Part shown: one piece after another, positions 9,273-17,967 of the stretch
Position numbering within the stretch: the stretch's first letter is position 1
How the letters are laid out: each line of letters begins with the position of its first letter
DNA from: Porphyrobacter sp.
GTDB taxonomy: Bacteria; Pseudomonadota; Alphaproteobacteria; Sphingomonadales; Sphingomonadaceae
Assembly: GCA_016125555.1 (NCBI GenBank)
Contig: WGLN01000001.1
Coordinates: 186,001 to 250,000, forward strand
Direction of reading: 5' to 3'
Length of the DNA stretch: 64,000 bases
Notes under the pieces: generated by a model
What the model saw: only the letters and a program-made list of their open reading frames with translations
Databases searched by the model: none
Told to the model about the DNA's origin: nothing
Position numbers and translations under genes: made by a program

Positions 9273-10703
9273 CTACTTCATGCTGCGCGCCGCCGCCTTT
9301 TCGGTCGCAGCACCATAGGGCGGCTTCAATCCGGCCAGCTTGGCGATGTCGATCTTGGGCTGGTGATAGACCGCGCGGGCATGGCTGAACTCGCGGAAGC
9401 CCTCGATCGCGTGGTAGCTGCCCATGCCCGAAGGTCCGACCCCGCCAAACGGCAGGTCCTCCATCGACACGTGGAACACCACGTCATTGGTGGTCACCCC
9501 GCCCGAGATCGTGCGGGTCAGCACCTGTTCCTGTTCGCCCGCGTCCTCGCCGAAATAGTAGAGTCCGAGCGGGCGGTCGTGTTCGTTGACGTAGTCGATC
9601 GCATCGCCCACCGCCTTGTAGGTCATCACCGGCAGGACGGGACCGAAGATCTCCTCCTGCATGACGCTCATCGAATCGTCGACGCCGCGCAGCACGGTCA
9701 GCGGCATCTTGCGCTGGTTGGCGTTGGCGAAGTCCTCGCCCGCAGGGTTCACCTCGATCACCTCGGCCCCCTTGCCGCGGGCGTCGGCAACCAGGCCCTG
9801 GAGCCGCTCGAAGTGGCGGTCGGAAACGATCGAGGCGTAGTCGTCGTTGTCGAGCAGGCGCGGATACATCGCGCTCGCCGCGCTGGTCACGCCGGCCACC
9901 GCCTCGTGCTCCTTGTCCTCGGGCACGATCAGGTAATCGGGGGCAAGGCAGATTTGCCCGGCGTTCATCATCTTGCCGATCGCGATGCGTTCGCCCGCCT
10001 TGGCGAAATCGGCGCTGCGCCCCATGATGACCGGCGACTTGCCCCCGAGTTCGAGCGTCACCGGAACGAGGTTTTCCGCCGCCGCCTGCATCACTCGCCG
10101 CCCCGTGGCAGTCGAGCCGGTGAAGACGAGGTGGTCGAAGGGCAGCGAGGAGAATGCCGCCGCCACCTCCGGCCCGCCGGTGATCACCGCCACTTCCTCG
10201 GGCGCGAAATATTCCGCGGTCAGCTGCGCCATCAGCTCGCTGGTGCGCTCGGTGAACTCGGACGGCTTGATCATCGCCCGGTTGCCCGCCGCGAGCACCT
10301 GCATCAGCGGACCGAAGGCGAGGTTCACCGGGAAGTTCCACGGGCTCAGGATGCCGATCACGCCCTTCGGCTCGTAGCGCACCTCGGCCCTGGCACCGAG
10401 CAGGCCGAGGGGAAATTGCACCTTGCGCTTGTCGGGCCTCGCCCACTTGTCCATCTGGGCGAGCGCGCTCTTGCCCGCGCCCACGGTCGAGGCGATGTCG
10501 GTGAGCATCGACTGGGCCATCGAACGGTTCCCGAAATCGGCGCTCATCGCCTTGCACAGATCCTCGCCGTGATCCTTCAGCAGCGCGATGGCGCGGCGGA
10601 TTCGGTCCTTCCTCTGTGACATCGGCTCGGGGCGCGAGGCGGTGAAGGCGGCGCGCTGGCGGTCCAGCAGGGCTTCTTGTTCTGCGCGGCGGTCGTCGGC
10701 CAT
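9273..10703 (-). CDS. coniferyl-aldehyde-type NAD(P)-dependent aldehyde dehydrogenase
   Basis: The 476-residue cytosolic enzyme belongs to the aldehyde dehydrogenase superfamily, group of coniferyl aldehyde dehydrogenases, and should oxidise an aldehyde to the acid. Visible features are the cofactor segment GILSPWNFPVNLAFGP, the general-base Glu in LELGGKSP, the catalytic Cys in NAGQICLAPDY, and the C-terminal EEIFGPVLPVMTY and LPFGGVGPSGMG motifs. I chose MADDRRAEQE as start because GGGAG sits six bases upstream; two further Met codons lie upstream without such a site. The exact substrate cannot be read from sequence. It is divergent from the thiolase gene. Confidence 0.88.
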   Translation of the reverse strand: MADDRRAEQEALLDRQRAAFTASRPEPMSQRKDRIRRAIALLKDHGEDLCKAMSADFGNRSMAQSMLTDIASTVGAGKSALAQMDKWARPDKRKVQFPLGLLGARAEVRYEPKGVIGILSPWNFPVNLAFGPLMQVLAAGNRAMIKPSEFTERTSELMAQLTAEYFAPEEVAVITGGPEVAAAFSSLPFDHLVFTGSTATGRRVMQAAAENLVPVTLELGGKSPVIMGRSADFAKAGERIAIGKMMNAGQICLAPDYLIVPEDKEHEAVAGVTSAASAMYPRLLDNDDYASIVSDRHFERLQGLVADARGKGAEVIEVNPAGEDFANANQRKMPLTVLRGVDDSMSVMQEEIFGPVLPVMTYKAVGDAIDYVNEHDRPLGLYYFGEDAGEQEQVLTRTISGGVTTNDVVFHVSMEDLPFGGVGPSGMGSYHAIEGFREFSHARAVYHQPKIDIAKLAGLKPPYGAATEKAAARSMK

Positions 10704-10820
10704 GTCGTTCTCCCGTTCGGACATGAGATGGGTTGCGATTTGCGACGCAGCTTCGCGCAAAGCAGCCGCCTGCGCAAGGCTGACCCTTCCCCAGACTCAG
10801 CGCTGCAAATGATAACCCGG

Positions 10821-10850
10821 TTGATTGCCTTCGCCGCAATGCAGCATTAG
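10821..10850 (+). promoter_or_regulatory. possible promoter for the thiolase gene
   Basis: TTGATT (10821-10826) and CATTAG (10845-10850) are spaced by 18 bases, about 45 bases before the thiolase ATG. The match to the sigma-70-like consensus is only moderate (4/6 and 3/6). A clear AAGGGA ribosome binding site follows at 10880-10885. Confidence 0.25.
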
Positions 10851-10894
10851 ACCCTGCCGCAACCGATCCATTCCTTCGTAAGGGACCAACACCC

Positions 10895-12091
10895 ATGAGC
10901 CAGCTTTCCCCCGCCGATCCGATCGTGATCCTCTCCTATGCCCGCACCCCGATGGGCGCGATGCAGGGCGCGTTGGCCGATGCGAGCGCGACCGATCTCG
11001 GCGCGGTGGCGGTCAAGGCAGCGGTCGACCGGGCCGGCGTCGCCGGCGAGGACATCGACCGTGCCTACATGGGCTGCGTGCTGCCCGCCGGACTCGGCCA
11101 GGCCCCTGCCCGCCAGGCCGCGATCAAGGCCGGCCTGCCGCTTTCGGTCGAGGCGACCACCGTCAACAAGGTCTGCGGCAGCGGCATGCAGACCGTCATC
11201 ATGGGCGCCGAGGCGCTGGCCAGCGGCACCATCGACATGGTGGTCGCAGGCGGCATGGAGAGCATGACCAACGCGCCCTACCTGCTCAAGAAGCACCGCT
11301 CGGGCGCGCGGCTCGGCCACGACACCGCCTATGACCACATGTTCCTCGACGGGCTGGAGGATGCCTACGAACAGGGCCGCGCGATGGGCACCTTCGCGCA
11401 GGAGACGGCCAACGAATACCAGATGACCCGCGAGGACATGGACGCCTACGCGATCGAAAGCCTCGCGCGCGCCAACAAGGCGATCGAAAGCGGCGCCTTC
11501 GCGGGCGAGGTTGTGCCGGTGACGGTGGTGACCCGCTCGGGCGAAGTGACGGTCGAACATGACGAGGCACCCTCCAAGGGCCGCCCCGACAAGATCCCGG
11601 TGCTGAAGCCCGCCTTCGCCAAGGACGGCACCATCACCGCCGCGACCTCGAGCTCGATCTCCGACGGTGCGGCCGCGCTGGTGCTGACCCGCGAGAGCGT
11701 GGCGAAGGACAAGGGGCTTGAGCCGGTCGCGCGCGTCATAGCCACCGCCGCCCACGCCCATGCGCCCGCCAAGTTCACCACCGCGCCAATTCCGGCGATC
11801 GAGAAGGTGCTGAGCCGTGCCGGGTGGAGCGTCGAGGATGTCGACCTGTTCGAGGTCAACGAGGCCTTCGCCTGCGTCGCGATGTTCGCGATGCGCGACC
11901 TCGGCATTCCGCACGAGAAGATCAACGTCAACGGCGGCGGCACCGCGCTCGGCCACCCGATCGGCGCGTCGGGCGCGCGGATCATCGTCACCCTGCTCAA
12001 CGCGCTCAAGTCGCAGGGCAAGAAGCGCGGCGTCGCCTCGCTGTGCATCGGCGGGGGCGAGGCCACCGCGGTCGCGGTCGAGCTGGTGTGA
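10895..12091 (+). CDS. acetyl-CoA C-acetyltransferase (thiolase)
   Basis: The 398-residue enzyme is a biosynthetic-type thiolase that condenses two acetyl-CoA to acetoacetyl-CoA or runs the reverse reaction. It has the acyl-accepting Cys94 in NKVCGSGMQ, His354 in TALGHPIGASGAR and the proton-transfer Cys384 in SLCIGGGEATA. Length fits the family. Possible roles are branched-chain amino acid or fatty acid breakdown, or polyhydroxybutyrate precursor supply. No phaB or phaC is nearby, so I assign no narrower symbol. The next ORF starts 5 bases downstream. Confidence 0.93.
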   Translation: MSQLSPADPIVILSYARTPMGAMQGALADASATDLGAVAVKAAVDRAGVAGEDIDRAYMGCVLPAGLGQAPARQAAIKAGLPLSVEATTVNKVCGSGMQTVIMGAEALASGTIDMVVAGGMESMTNAPYLLKKHRSGARLGHDTAYDHMFLDGLEDAYEQGRAMGTFAQETANEYQMTREDMDAYAIESLARANKAIESGAFAGEVVPVTVVTRSGEVTVEHDEAPSKGRPDKIPVLKPAFAKDGTITAATSSSISDGAAALVLTRESVAKDKGLEPVARVIATAAHAHAPAKFTTAPIPAIEKVLSRAGWSVEDVDLFEVNEAFACVAMFAMRDLGIPHEKINVNGGGTALGHPIGASGARIIVTLLNALKSQGKKRGVASLCIGGGEATAVAVELV

Positions 12092-12095
12092 CGCC

Positions 12096-12203
12096 GTGCG
12101 GGTGCGGGCGATAATCGCGCTCATCCTGATGCTGGTGGCGACCGCCTGCGAGCCGTCGCCCCAGCCCGACCCGGCCGAACCGCCCGCTATCCCCGCCGAC
12201 TAG
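12096..12203 (+). CDS. very small predicted lipoprotein
   Basis: A 35-residue ORF starts at GTG (VRVRAIIALILMLVATAC) five bases after the thiolase. It encodes a lipoprotein-type signal with a candidate lipidation Cys18 in VATAC, followed by a short Pro/Glu-rich tail EPSPQPDPAEPPAIPAD. It resembles the small lipoproteins common in alphaproteobacteria, but I recognise no family. The lipobox is not ideal (Ala at -3). Its TAG stop shares three bases with the stop of the convergent SH3 gene in a CTAG. Confidence 0.5.
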   Translation: MRVRAIIALILMLVATACEPSPQPDPAEPPAIPAD

Positions 12204-12697
12204 TCGTCGCCCGGCAGGGGTTCGACGCCCCACAGCCGCGCGCCTTCGATCCATCCCTTGCGTCCGGCGATATCGACCTCGCACCAGCCCTCGCTGCATT
12301 TGCCGAGGCGGGCGACCACGCCCGGCTCGGCCCGCCAGCGCAGCGCCGAGGCGCCGTTCGGCTCGGCGCGGATATCGGCCAGCCCTTCGCCCGTCACCAG
12401 GGCGCCGCGTTCGGGATCGAGCTGGCTGCGGGCGATCCAGCCCGTGGTGCCCTCCGGGTCCTCGACGAAGCGCCACCCCTCGCGCACCCGCACCACCTTC
12501 ACCGGCAGGCCCTTGCGCTTGTAGACCCACTCGATCGGATATTCCTCGCTCGGCCCGACGCGCATGCGCACTTCGTCGTAGCGCAGGCTCGCCCAATAGG
12601 GCACCTCGCGGTCCTGCGCGCGGGCGGGGGCGGCGGCGATCGTCACGGCCAGCAGAAGGCACAGGCCGAGCACGGCGGAGAGGCGGAATCCCATCAT
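12200..12697 (-). CDS. secreted SH3-domain protein
   Basis: The 165-residue protein has a signal peptide (MMGFRLSAVLGLCLLLAV, cleavage likely after APARAQ). Two SH3-like segments follow: one at about 40-95 (RMRVGPSEEYPIEWVYKRKGLPV... EGTTGWIARSQL) and one at about 105-160 (DIRAEPNGASALRWRAEPGVV... GRKGWIEGARLWGV). Such bacterial SH3 proteins act in the periplasm, often binding cell wall. Its partner is not visible. It converges with the upstream lipoprotein, sharing a CTAG stop. Confidence 0.85.
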   Translation of the reverse strand: MMGFRLSAVLGLCLLLAVTIAAAPARAQDREVPYWASLRYDEVRMRVGPSEEYPIEWVYKRKGLPVKVVRVREGWRFVEDPEGTTGWIARSQLDPERGALVTGEGLADIRAEPNGASALRWRAEPGVVARLGKCSEGWCEVDIAGRKGWIEGARLWGVEPLPGDD

Positions 12698-12794
12698 CGA
12701 AAGAAGGCGATAGCCGCTCCGGCGGGCGTGTTTCAAGCGCCCTTGCGCATCCGCGCCTTGACCATGCGGGGGCTGTGGCATTAGCCGATGGTCC

Positions 12795-13802
12795 ATGCCC
12801 GACACCCGCCTCCCGCTCGAACGCCCGCGCGTCATCGTCACCCGCCATCTCGTCCCCGAGGTCGAGGCGCGGATGCGCGAATTGTTCGACGTGGTGCTGA
12901 ACGAGGACGACAGGCCGCTGTCGCGCGAGGAACTTGCGGCTGCGATGCGCGATAGCGACGTGCTGGTGCCGACCGTGACCGACCGGATCGATGCCGACCT
13001 CATCGCGGGCGCGGGCGAGAGGCTTGGCCTGATCGCCAATTTCGGCGCGGGGACCGAGCACATCGACCTCGCCGCCGCCGCCGCGAGGCGGATCATCGTC
13101 ACCAACACCCCCGGCGTCTTCACCGACGACACCGCCGACCTCGCCATGGCGATGATCATCGGCGTGCCGCGCCGCATCCGCGAAGGCACCCAGCTGGTGC
13201 GGCGCGGCGAATGGAGCGGCTGGACGCCTTCCGGGCTGCTCGGCCGCAAGCTGGCGGGCAAGGTGCTCGGCATCATCGGCATGGGCCGCATCGGCCAGGC
13301 GGTCGCGCACCGCGCCCGCGCCTTCGGGCTGGAGATCGCCTACAGCAATCGCCGTCCCCTGCCCGACGCGGTCGAACAGATGCTCGGCGCGCGCCACGTG
13401 GCCGATGTCGATACGCTGGTCGCCGAGGCGGACATCCTCACCCTGCACTGCCCGCTGACCGAGGAGACCCGCCACCTTCTAGACGCCCGGCGGATCGGCC
13501 TGATGAAGAAGGGCGCCAGCATCATCAACACGGCGCGCGGGGAACTCATCGACCAGGAGGCGCTGATCGCGGCGCTGCAATCCGGCCGCCTCGCGGGCGC
13601 GGGACTCGACGTCTATCCGGACGAGCCCCATGTCGACCGCCGGCTGCTCGACCATCCCAACGTCATGACCCTCCCCCACATCGGCAGCGCCACCACGGAA
13701 GGGCGCGAGGATTCGGGCCACAAGGTGATCGCCAATATCCGCATGTGGGCCGACGGGCACAGGCCCCCCGATCAGGTGCTGACGGCGCTGGTGCGCACCT
13801 AG
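12795..13802 (+). CDS. D-isomer-specific 2-hydroxyacid dehydrogenase (glyoxylate/hydroxypyruvate reductase or D-glycerate dehydrogenase type)
   Basis: The 335-residue enzyme should interconvert a 2-keto acid and a D-2-hydroxy acid with NAD(P)H. The Rossmann motif is GIIGMGRIGQAVA (about 154-166). The catalytic Arg lies in INTARGELID, the Glu in LDVYPDEP and the His in LPHIGSATTEGRE. Residues GRKLAGKVLG before the Rossmann motif are typical of the glyoxylate reductase/D-glycerate dehydrogenase branch. The start MPDTRLPLERP is the first ATG after the divergent SH3 gene. The stop overlaps the convergent hydrolase in CTAG. Confidence 0.9.
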   Translation: MPDTRLPLERPRVIVTRHLVPEVEARMRELFDVVLNEDDRPLSREELAAAMRDSDVLVPTVTDRIDADLIAGAGERLGLIANFGAGTEHIDLAAAAARRIIVTNTPGVFTDDTADLAMAMIIGVPRRIREGTQLVRRGEWSGWTPSGLLGRKLAGKVLGIIGMGRIGQAVAHRARAFGLEIAYSNRRPLPDAVEQMLGARHVADVDTLVAEADILTLHCPLTEETRHLLDARRIGLMKKGASIINTARGELIDQEALIAALQSGRLAGAGLDVYPDEPHVDRRLLDHPNVMTLPHIGSATTEGREDSGHKVIANIRMWADGHRPPDQVLTALVRT

Positions 13803-14497
13803 CCCGCCAGTGCGCGCCCCAGTTCGGTGACCACCCGCGCGACCGCCGGCCTGGTGGTGGCGAGCGCGAAGTGATGAAAGGGCACCTCCACTTCGGCGTC
13901 GCGCTCTTCCGGCCGCCCGCGCGCCGAGTCCGGCGCGACGATGCCATCCTGCCGCGACCACAGCGCGATGGTCGGCACCGGTGGCTTGACCGCGGGATCA
14001 TCGGGCAGCGGCGGATCGTCGACCCGATGATCGTTGAGCGCCTCGTAGATGCGCCAGGCGTTGTTGGCGTGCCGGTCGCCCGAAAATGGTGTGCCGAGCG
14101 TCATCACCAGTTCGACCAGTTCGGGATGACGCTGGGCCAGCACCCGGGCGTAGAGCCCGCCGAGGCTCCACCCCAGCAGGGCGACCTTGCGCCCCTCCGC
14201 CCCGGCCACCGCGGCAAGCCGGTCGAGCGCGCGCGCCATGGTCTCGCGGGTGATGCCGGTGACGAAACCGAGTTCTGAAGGATAGGGGTGATAGCCCGTC
14301 CGCGCGAGCGTGCCGCGCAGCAGCGCGGTGGCCTTGTCGCTGGAGAGGATACCCGGGAAGACCAGCACCGGCTGCCCCGCCCCGCCGTGCGCGCCCGCCA
14401 CACGGCGCGCAGCGCGCAGCGGGCTCAGCAGGATCGGCACCGTATAGGGAAGTTCGCGCAGCCAGAGCGAGAGGGGCGGCGGGGCTGTGTCATCCAT
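13799..14497 (-). CDS. alpha/beta hydrolase
   Basis: The 232-residue protein has an alpha/beta-hydrolase fold with nucleophile elbow GWSLGG in ALLGWSLGGLYARVLAQ, an oxyanion-side strand QPVLVFPGILSS, and a C-terminal His in EVPFHHFALA. The Asp in IALWSRQDGIVAPDS completes a plausible triad. No signal peptide is obvious. Substrate is unknown, and esterase or lipase-like activity is the safest call. The ATG (MDDTAPPPLS) is the first in frame and lies 18 bases from the end of the upstream nitronate monooxygenase-like gene. Confidence 0.85.
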   Translation of the reverse strand: MDDTAPPPLSLWLRELPYTVPILLSPLRAARRVAGAHGGAGQPVLVFPGILSSDKATALLRGTLARTGYHPYPSELGFVTGITRETMARALDRLAAVAGAEGRKVALLGWSLGGLYARVLAQRHPELVELVMTLGTPFSGDRHANNAWRIYEALNDHRVDDPPLPDDPAVKPPVPTIALWSRQDGIVAPDSARGRPEERDAEVEVPFHHFALATTRPAVARVVTELGRALAG

Positions 14498-14514
14498 CGC
14501 CGCCGCCCCTGTCC

Positions 14515-15918
14515 TCAGTCGCCCGTCAGAATCCGCTCGACCAGCTCGCCCACGCTCGGCGTGTAGCCGTTCGAGAAGAACGGGTCGGTCTTGAAGCGGT
14601 AGGCCGCGTGGCCCGCGAAGGCGAGGTTCTTGTCGGGATCGTCGCCGTGCGCGATGTCCTGCAAGGTCTTCTGGATGCAGAAGCTGCGCGGGTCCGCCAA
14701 GCGCCCCGTGGTGAAGTCGTCGTGGTCCTTCCAGCTCGAGAACTGGCAATGCGACAGGCACCCCATGCAGTCCTGCTGGTCCTGCCGGATGGTGTCGCGC
14801 GATTCCGGCGTCACGAAGACGATCGTGCCGTCAGGGGTCTTCAATGGCTCGGTGTGCCCGGCGCGCATCCACATTTCGGCGCGGGCCTTGTCCTCCGGCG
14901 TGACCCAGAAGCTGCGCGCCTTGCCCTCTTCGCCAAGCTGCACCGTGCCGTCCTCTTCGCCGCGCTTGAAGAACGGGATCTGGCGCTCGGAACGGTGCAT
15001 CAGGTCGTAGAGGAACGGGGTCTTGACCGCGCTCGAATAGAAGCCGGTGGGCGAGAACTTGTGGAGCAGCACGTCGCCAGGCTCGACGGTGCGCAGCATG
15101 TCCTTCCAGATCTGCGGGATCGGGCTTTCCTGCGTGAGCAGCGGCCGCGTGCCGAACTGGAAGGCGATCTTGCCGAGTTCCGGATTGTCGATCCAGTCGT
15201 TCCATTCGCGCAGGTACCACACCCCGCCCGCCATCACGATCGGCACATCCTCGGACACGCCCTCGGCGCGCATCGTTTCGCGCAGCGCCTTGACGCGCGG
15301 ATAGGGATCCTCGGGACTGCGCGGGTCCTCGGCGTTGGAAAGGCCGTTGTGCCCGCCCGCCAGCCACGGGTCTTCATAGACCACCGCCGCCATCAGCTCG
15401 GCGACCTTGTGGTAGCTGCGCTTCCACAGCGCGCGGAAGGCACGCGCGGAGCTGACGATCGGCAGATAGTTGACGTTGAAGCGCGCCGCGATCTCGGCGA
15501 GCTTGTAGGGCATCCCCGCGCCGCAGGTGACACCCGTCACCATGCCGCGGGTGCGTTCGAGCACGCCTTCGAGCACGGCCTGCGCCCCGCCCATTTCCCA
15601 CAGCACGTTGATGTTGATCGCGCCCTTGCCATTGGCGATCTCGTAGGCCTTCTTGACCTGCGTGGTCGCGCCCTCGATGGCGTAGCGGATCAGTTCCTGA
15701 TGGCGTTCCTCGCGGGTGCGGCCGTGATAGACCTGCGGGATGACCTTGCCGTTCTCGTCATAGGAATCGGCGTTGACCGCGCTGACCGTGCCGATCCCGC
15801 CCGCGGCCGCCCATGCGCCGGAGCTGGCATGATTGGTCGCCGAAACACCCTTGCCGCCTTCGACAAGCGGCCACACTTCGCGCCCGCCATAGACGATCGG
15901 GCTCAATCCCTTGAACAA
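14515..15918 (-). CDS. nitronate monooxygenase-like FMN protein with C-terminal Cys cluster
   Basis: The 467-residue protein belongs to the nitronate monooxygenase/2-nitropropane dioxygenase superfamily, FMN enzymes with a TIM barrel. Seen are VSATNHASSGAWAAAGGIGTV near the N-terminus, TGVTCGAGMPYKL and IVMAGGVW... FQFGTRPLLT phosphate-binding segments. The start is most likely TTG at SPIVYGG's MFKGL, because AAGGGGAG sits six bases upstream; Met codons further upstream lack this site. It is longer than classical members. It carries Cys384, Cys387, Cys391 and Cys414 (CMGCLSHC and FCIQK), a spacing reminiscent of [4Fe-4S] motifs in the 2,4-dienoyl-CoA reductase family. Physiological substrate unknown. 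Confidence 0.85.
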   Translation of the reverse strand: MFKGLSPIVYGGREVWPLVEGGKGVSATNHASSGAWAAAGGIGTVSAVNADSYDENGKVIPQVYHGRTREERHQELIRYAIEGATTQVKKAYEIANGKGAININVLWEMGGAQAVLEGVLERTRGMVTGVTCGAGMPYKLAEIAARFNVNYLPIVSSARAFRALWKRSYHKVAELMAAVVYEDPWLAGGHNGLSNAEDPRSPEDPYPRVKALRETMRAEGVSEDVPIVMAGGVWYLREWNDWIDNPELGKIAFQFGTRPLLTQESPIPQIWKDMLRTVEPGDVLLHKFSPTGFYSSAVKTPFLYDLMHRSERQIPFFKRGEEDGTVQLGEEGKARSFWVTPEDKARAEMWMRAGHTEPLKTPDGTIVFVTPESRDTIRQDQQDCMGCLSHCQFSSWKDHDDFTTGRLADPRSFCIQKTLQDIAHGDDPDKNLAFAGHAAYRFKTDPFFSNGYTPSVGELVERILTGD

Positions 15919-16012
15919 TGAAAACTCCCCTTCGCGCCGTCCCATGGCGCGCATTACGTGTTGGTGACATAGTGCCGAGCGGCGCGCGCCGCAATCTCTT
16001 GGGATGCGCGCC

Positions 16013-16747
16013 TCACTTGCCCATGTTGCAGGGCTTGATCGCCTCGGGCTCGGTGCGCTTGGCGCCGCGCTGGAAGCGCGCGAAATAGCCCTTGATATCG
16101 GGCCGTTCGGTATATTCGGCGAGCACATAGCCGACCGCCTCGAACTCGCAGAACAGCAGGGTGTGCGGCAACCCGTGGCGGCCCACCGGGCTGTCGCTCT
16201 CGACCACGATGATCTGCCCTTCGGCATTGAGCGCCGGCCACAGCCGCCACAGGAAGGCGTAGGGTTCGGTCACCTCGTGATACATGTGAACGAGGAAGAT
16301 GCGGTCGAAACTGTCGGGCGGCAGCTGCGGGTCGTCGGGCTGACCGAGCTTGATCGAGATGTTCTCGAGCCGGTCGCGCTCGACCCGGCGGCCGAGTCGC
16401 TCCAGCGCATCGCGGCTGATGTCCTGAGCAAGCACCCGCCCGTCCTCGCCGACCCGCTCGGCAAGGCGAACCGTGTAGTAGCCTTCACCCGCCCCGATGT
16501 CGGCAACCGTCATGCCCGGGCGGATTGCCGCGAGGTTCATCACCACCTGGGCTTCATTGCGTTCGTCGCGCGCATCCTCGTTGGCGAACTGGTTCGAAAC
16601 GACCGCCGCCACAGGCCGATCGGGCTTGGGGAACTCGAGCGCGCTGTCCGGACGGTTCGCGCCGCCCGGCAGCACCGGATCGCACCCGGCGAGCGCCAGC
16701 CCGCTCGCCAGGAGCGCCGCCGCCGGCAACCAGCCCGCGCGCCGCAT
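16013..16747 (-). CDS. predicted lipoprotein with class I SAM-methyltransferase domain
   Basis: The 244-residue product starts with a lipoprotein signal ending in LALAGC (Cys22). A SAM-dependent methyltransferase-like domain follows: MTVADIGAGEGYYTVRLAERVG (motif I, about 79-100), VLAQDIS, and FDRIFLVHMYHEVTEPYAFL. Proteins of this type occur in proteobacteria, but a methyltransferase fold behind a lipobox is odd because SAM is cytoplasmic. The ATG lies 2 bases after the prfB stop. A cytoplasmic form would need a later start, and the first good Met there lies inside the fold, so I keep the lipoprotein start. Confidence 0.8.
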   Translation of the reverse strand: MRRAGWLPAAALLASGLALAGCDPVLPGGANRPDSALEFPKPDRPVAAVVSNQFANEDARDERNEAQVVMNLAAIRPGMTVADIGAGEGYYTVRLAERVGEDGRVLAQDISRDALERLGRRVERDRLENISIKLGQPDDPQLPPDSFDRIFLVHMYHEVTEPYAFLWRLWPALNAEGQIIVVESDSPVGRHGLPHTLLFCEFEAVGYVLAEYTERPDIKGYFARFQRGAKRTEPEAIKPCNMGK

Positions 16748-16749
16748 GG

Positions 16750-17877
16750 CTATTCGACGTCCTCGATTTCGACCGTCTCGCCCGTCACCCGCTGCGCGAG
16801 CGCGGCCGAGATGAAGGGGTCGATCGCCCCGTCGAGCACATTATCCGGCGAGGTCGACACCACCCCGGTCCTGAGGTCCTTGACCATCTGGTAGGGCTGC
16901 AAGACGTAGGAACGGATCTGGTGGCCCCACCCGATGTCGCTCTTGGCCGAGTGTTCGGCGCTGGCGGCTTCCTCGCGCGCGCGCATTTCCGCCTCGTAGA
17001 GCCGCGCTTTCAGCATGTTCATCGCGATGTCGCGGTTCTTGTGCTGGCTGCGGTCCTGCTGGCTGGCTACCACGATGCCCGAGGGCTGGTGGGTGATGCG
17101 CACCGCCGAATCGGTGGTGTTGACGTGCTGCCCGCCCGCGCCGGATGCGCGGTAGGTGTCGATCTTGAGGTCGGCCGGATTGATCTCGATCTCGAAGCTG
17201 TCGTCGATCACCGGATAGACCCACACGCTCGAAAAGCTGGTGTGGCGCCGGGCCGAGCTGTCATAGGGGCTGATGCGGACGAGGCGGTGAACGCCGCTCT
17301 CGGTCTTGGCATAGCCATAGGCGTTGTCGCCCTTGATCAGCAGGGTCGCGGACTTGATCCCGGCCTGCTCGCCCGCCTGGTATTCAACCGTATCGACCTT
17401 GAACCCGCGCCGCTCGGCCCAGCGGGCGTACATGCGCAACAGCATCTCGGCCCAGTCCTGGCTCTCGGTCCCGCCCGCGCCGGCGTGGATTTCAAGATAG
17501 GTGTCGTTGCCGTCCGCCTCGCCCGATAGCAGCGCCTGGACCTTGTCGGCATCGGCGCGATCGGCTAGCTGGGCGAGCGTGGCGAGACCATCATCGACGA
17601 TGCTGTCCTCGCCTTCAGCCTCCCCCATCTCGATGAACTCGATCGCATCGCGCATCTCGGCCGAGATCTCGTTCACGGTGTTCACCGCGGTCTCGAGCGT
17701 CTTCTGCTCGCGGCTGATCGCCTGGGCCTGCTTGGGGTTGTCCCACAGCGAGGGGTCCTGCACGCGCGCGTTGAGTTCGTCGAGCCGCCTGAGGGCGCGC
17801 TCCCAGTCGAGCGACTGGCGCACCAGCGCCAGCGCGGCCTCGATCCGGTTGATGTAAGCCTGGGCCTCGGCCCGCAT
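16750..17877 (-). CDS. prfB: peptide chain release factor 2
   Basis: RF2 releases nascent chains at UGA and UAA codons. The 375-residue sequence has the catalytic GGQ at 248-250 (ASGAGGQHVNTTDSAVRITH in pieces). The stop-codon discriminator region RISPYDSSARRHTSF carries Ser203-Pro204-Tyr205 where Escherichia coli RF2 has SPF. The reading frame is continuous from MRAEAQAYINRIEAAL, so there is no programmed +1 frameshift as in E. coli. It sits upstream of the lipoprotein methyltransferase on the same strand with a 2-base gap. Confidence 0.97.
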   Translation of the reverse strand: MRAEAQAYINRIEAALALVRQSLDWERALRRLDELNARVQDPSLWDNPKQAQAISREQKTLETAVNTVNEISAEMRDAIEFIEMGEAEGEDSIVDDGLATLAQLADRADADKVQALLSGEADGNDTYLEIHAGAGGTESQDWAEMLLRMYARWAERRGFKVDTVEYQAGEQAGIKSATLLIKGDNAYGYAKTESGVHRLVRISPYDSSARRHTSFSSVWVYPVIDDSFEIEINPADLKIDTYRASGAGGQHVNTTDSAVRITHQPSGIVVASQQDRSQHKNRDIAMNMLKARLYEAEMRAREEAASAEHSAKSDIGWGHQIRSYVLQPYQMVKDLRTGVVSTSPDNVLDGAIDPFISAALAQRVTGETVEIEDVE

Positions 17878-17912
17878 GGTCAGTCCTTCGGAAGTGACGG
17901 GGGTATCACGCC

Positions 17913-17960
17913 CCCCGCTTAGCGCGGGGCGCGCGATTGTAAAGCGGGGCGCCGGCGCCC
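17913..17960. other. GC-rich inverted repeats between peroxiredoxin and prfB
   Basis: Two hairpins lie in this 90-base gap. One is CCCCGC (17913-17918) pairing with GCGGGG (17924-17929) over a TTAGC loop. The other is the palindrome GGGCGCCGGCGCCC (17947-17960), just after the peroxiredoxin stop. Neither is followed by a proper T-run, so they are at best weak terminators on the minus strand. Confidence 0.3.
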
Positions 17961-17967
17961 TGCCCGC

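Noticed and set aside
16750..17877. Programmed +1 frameshift in prfB
   Set aside because: The reading frame is continuous from the start with no in-frame UGA and no CUUUGA slippery site.
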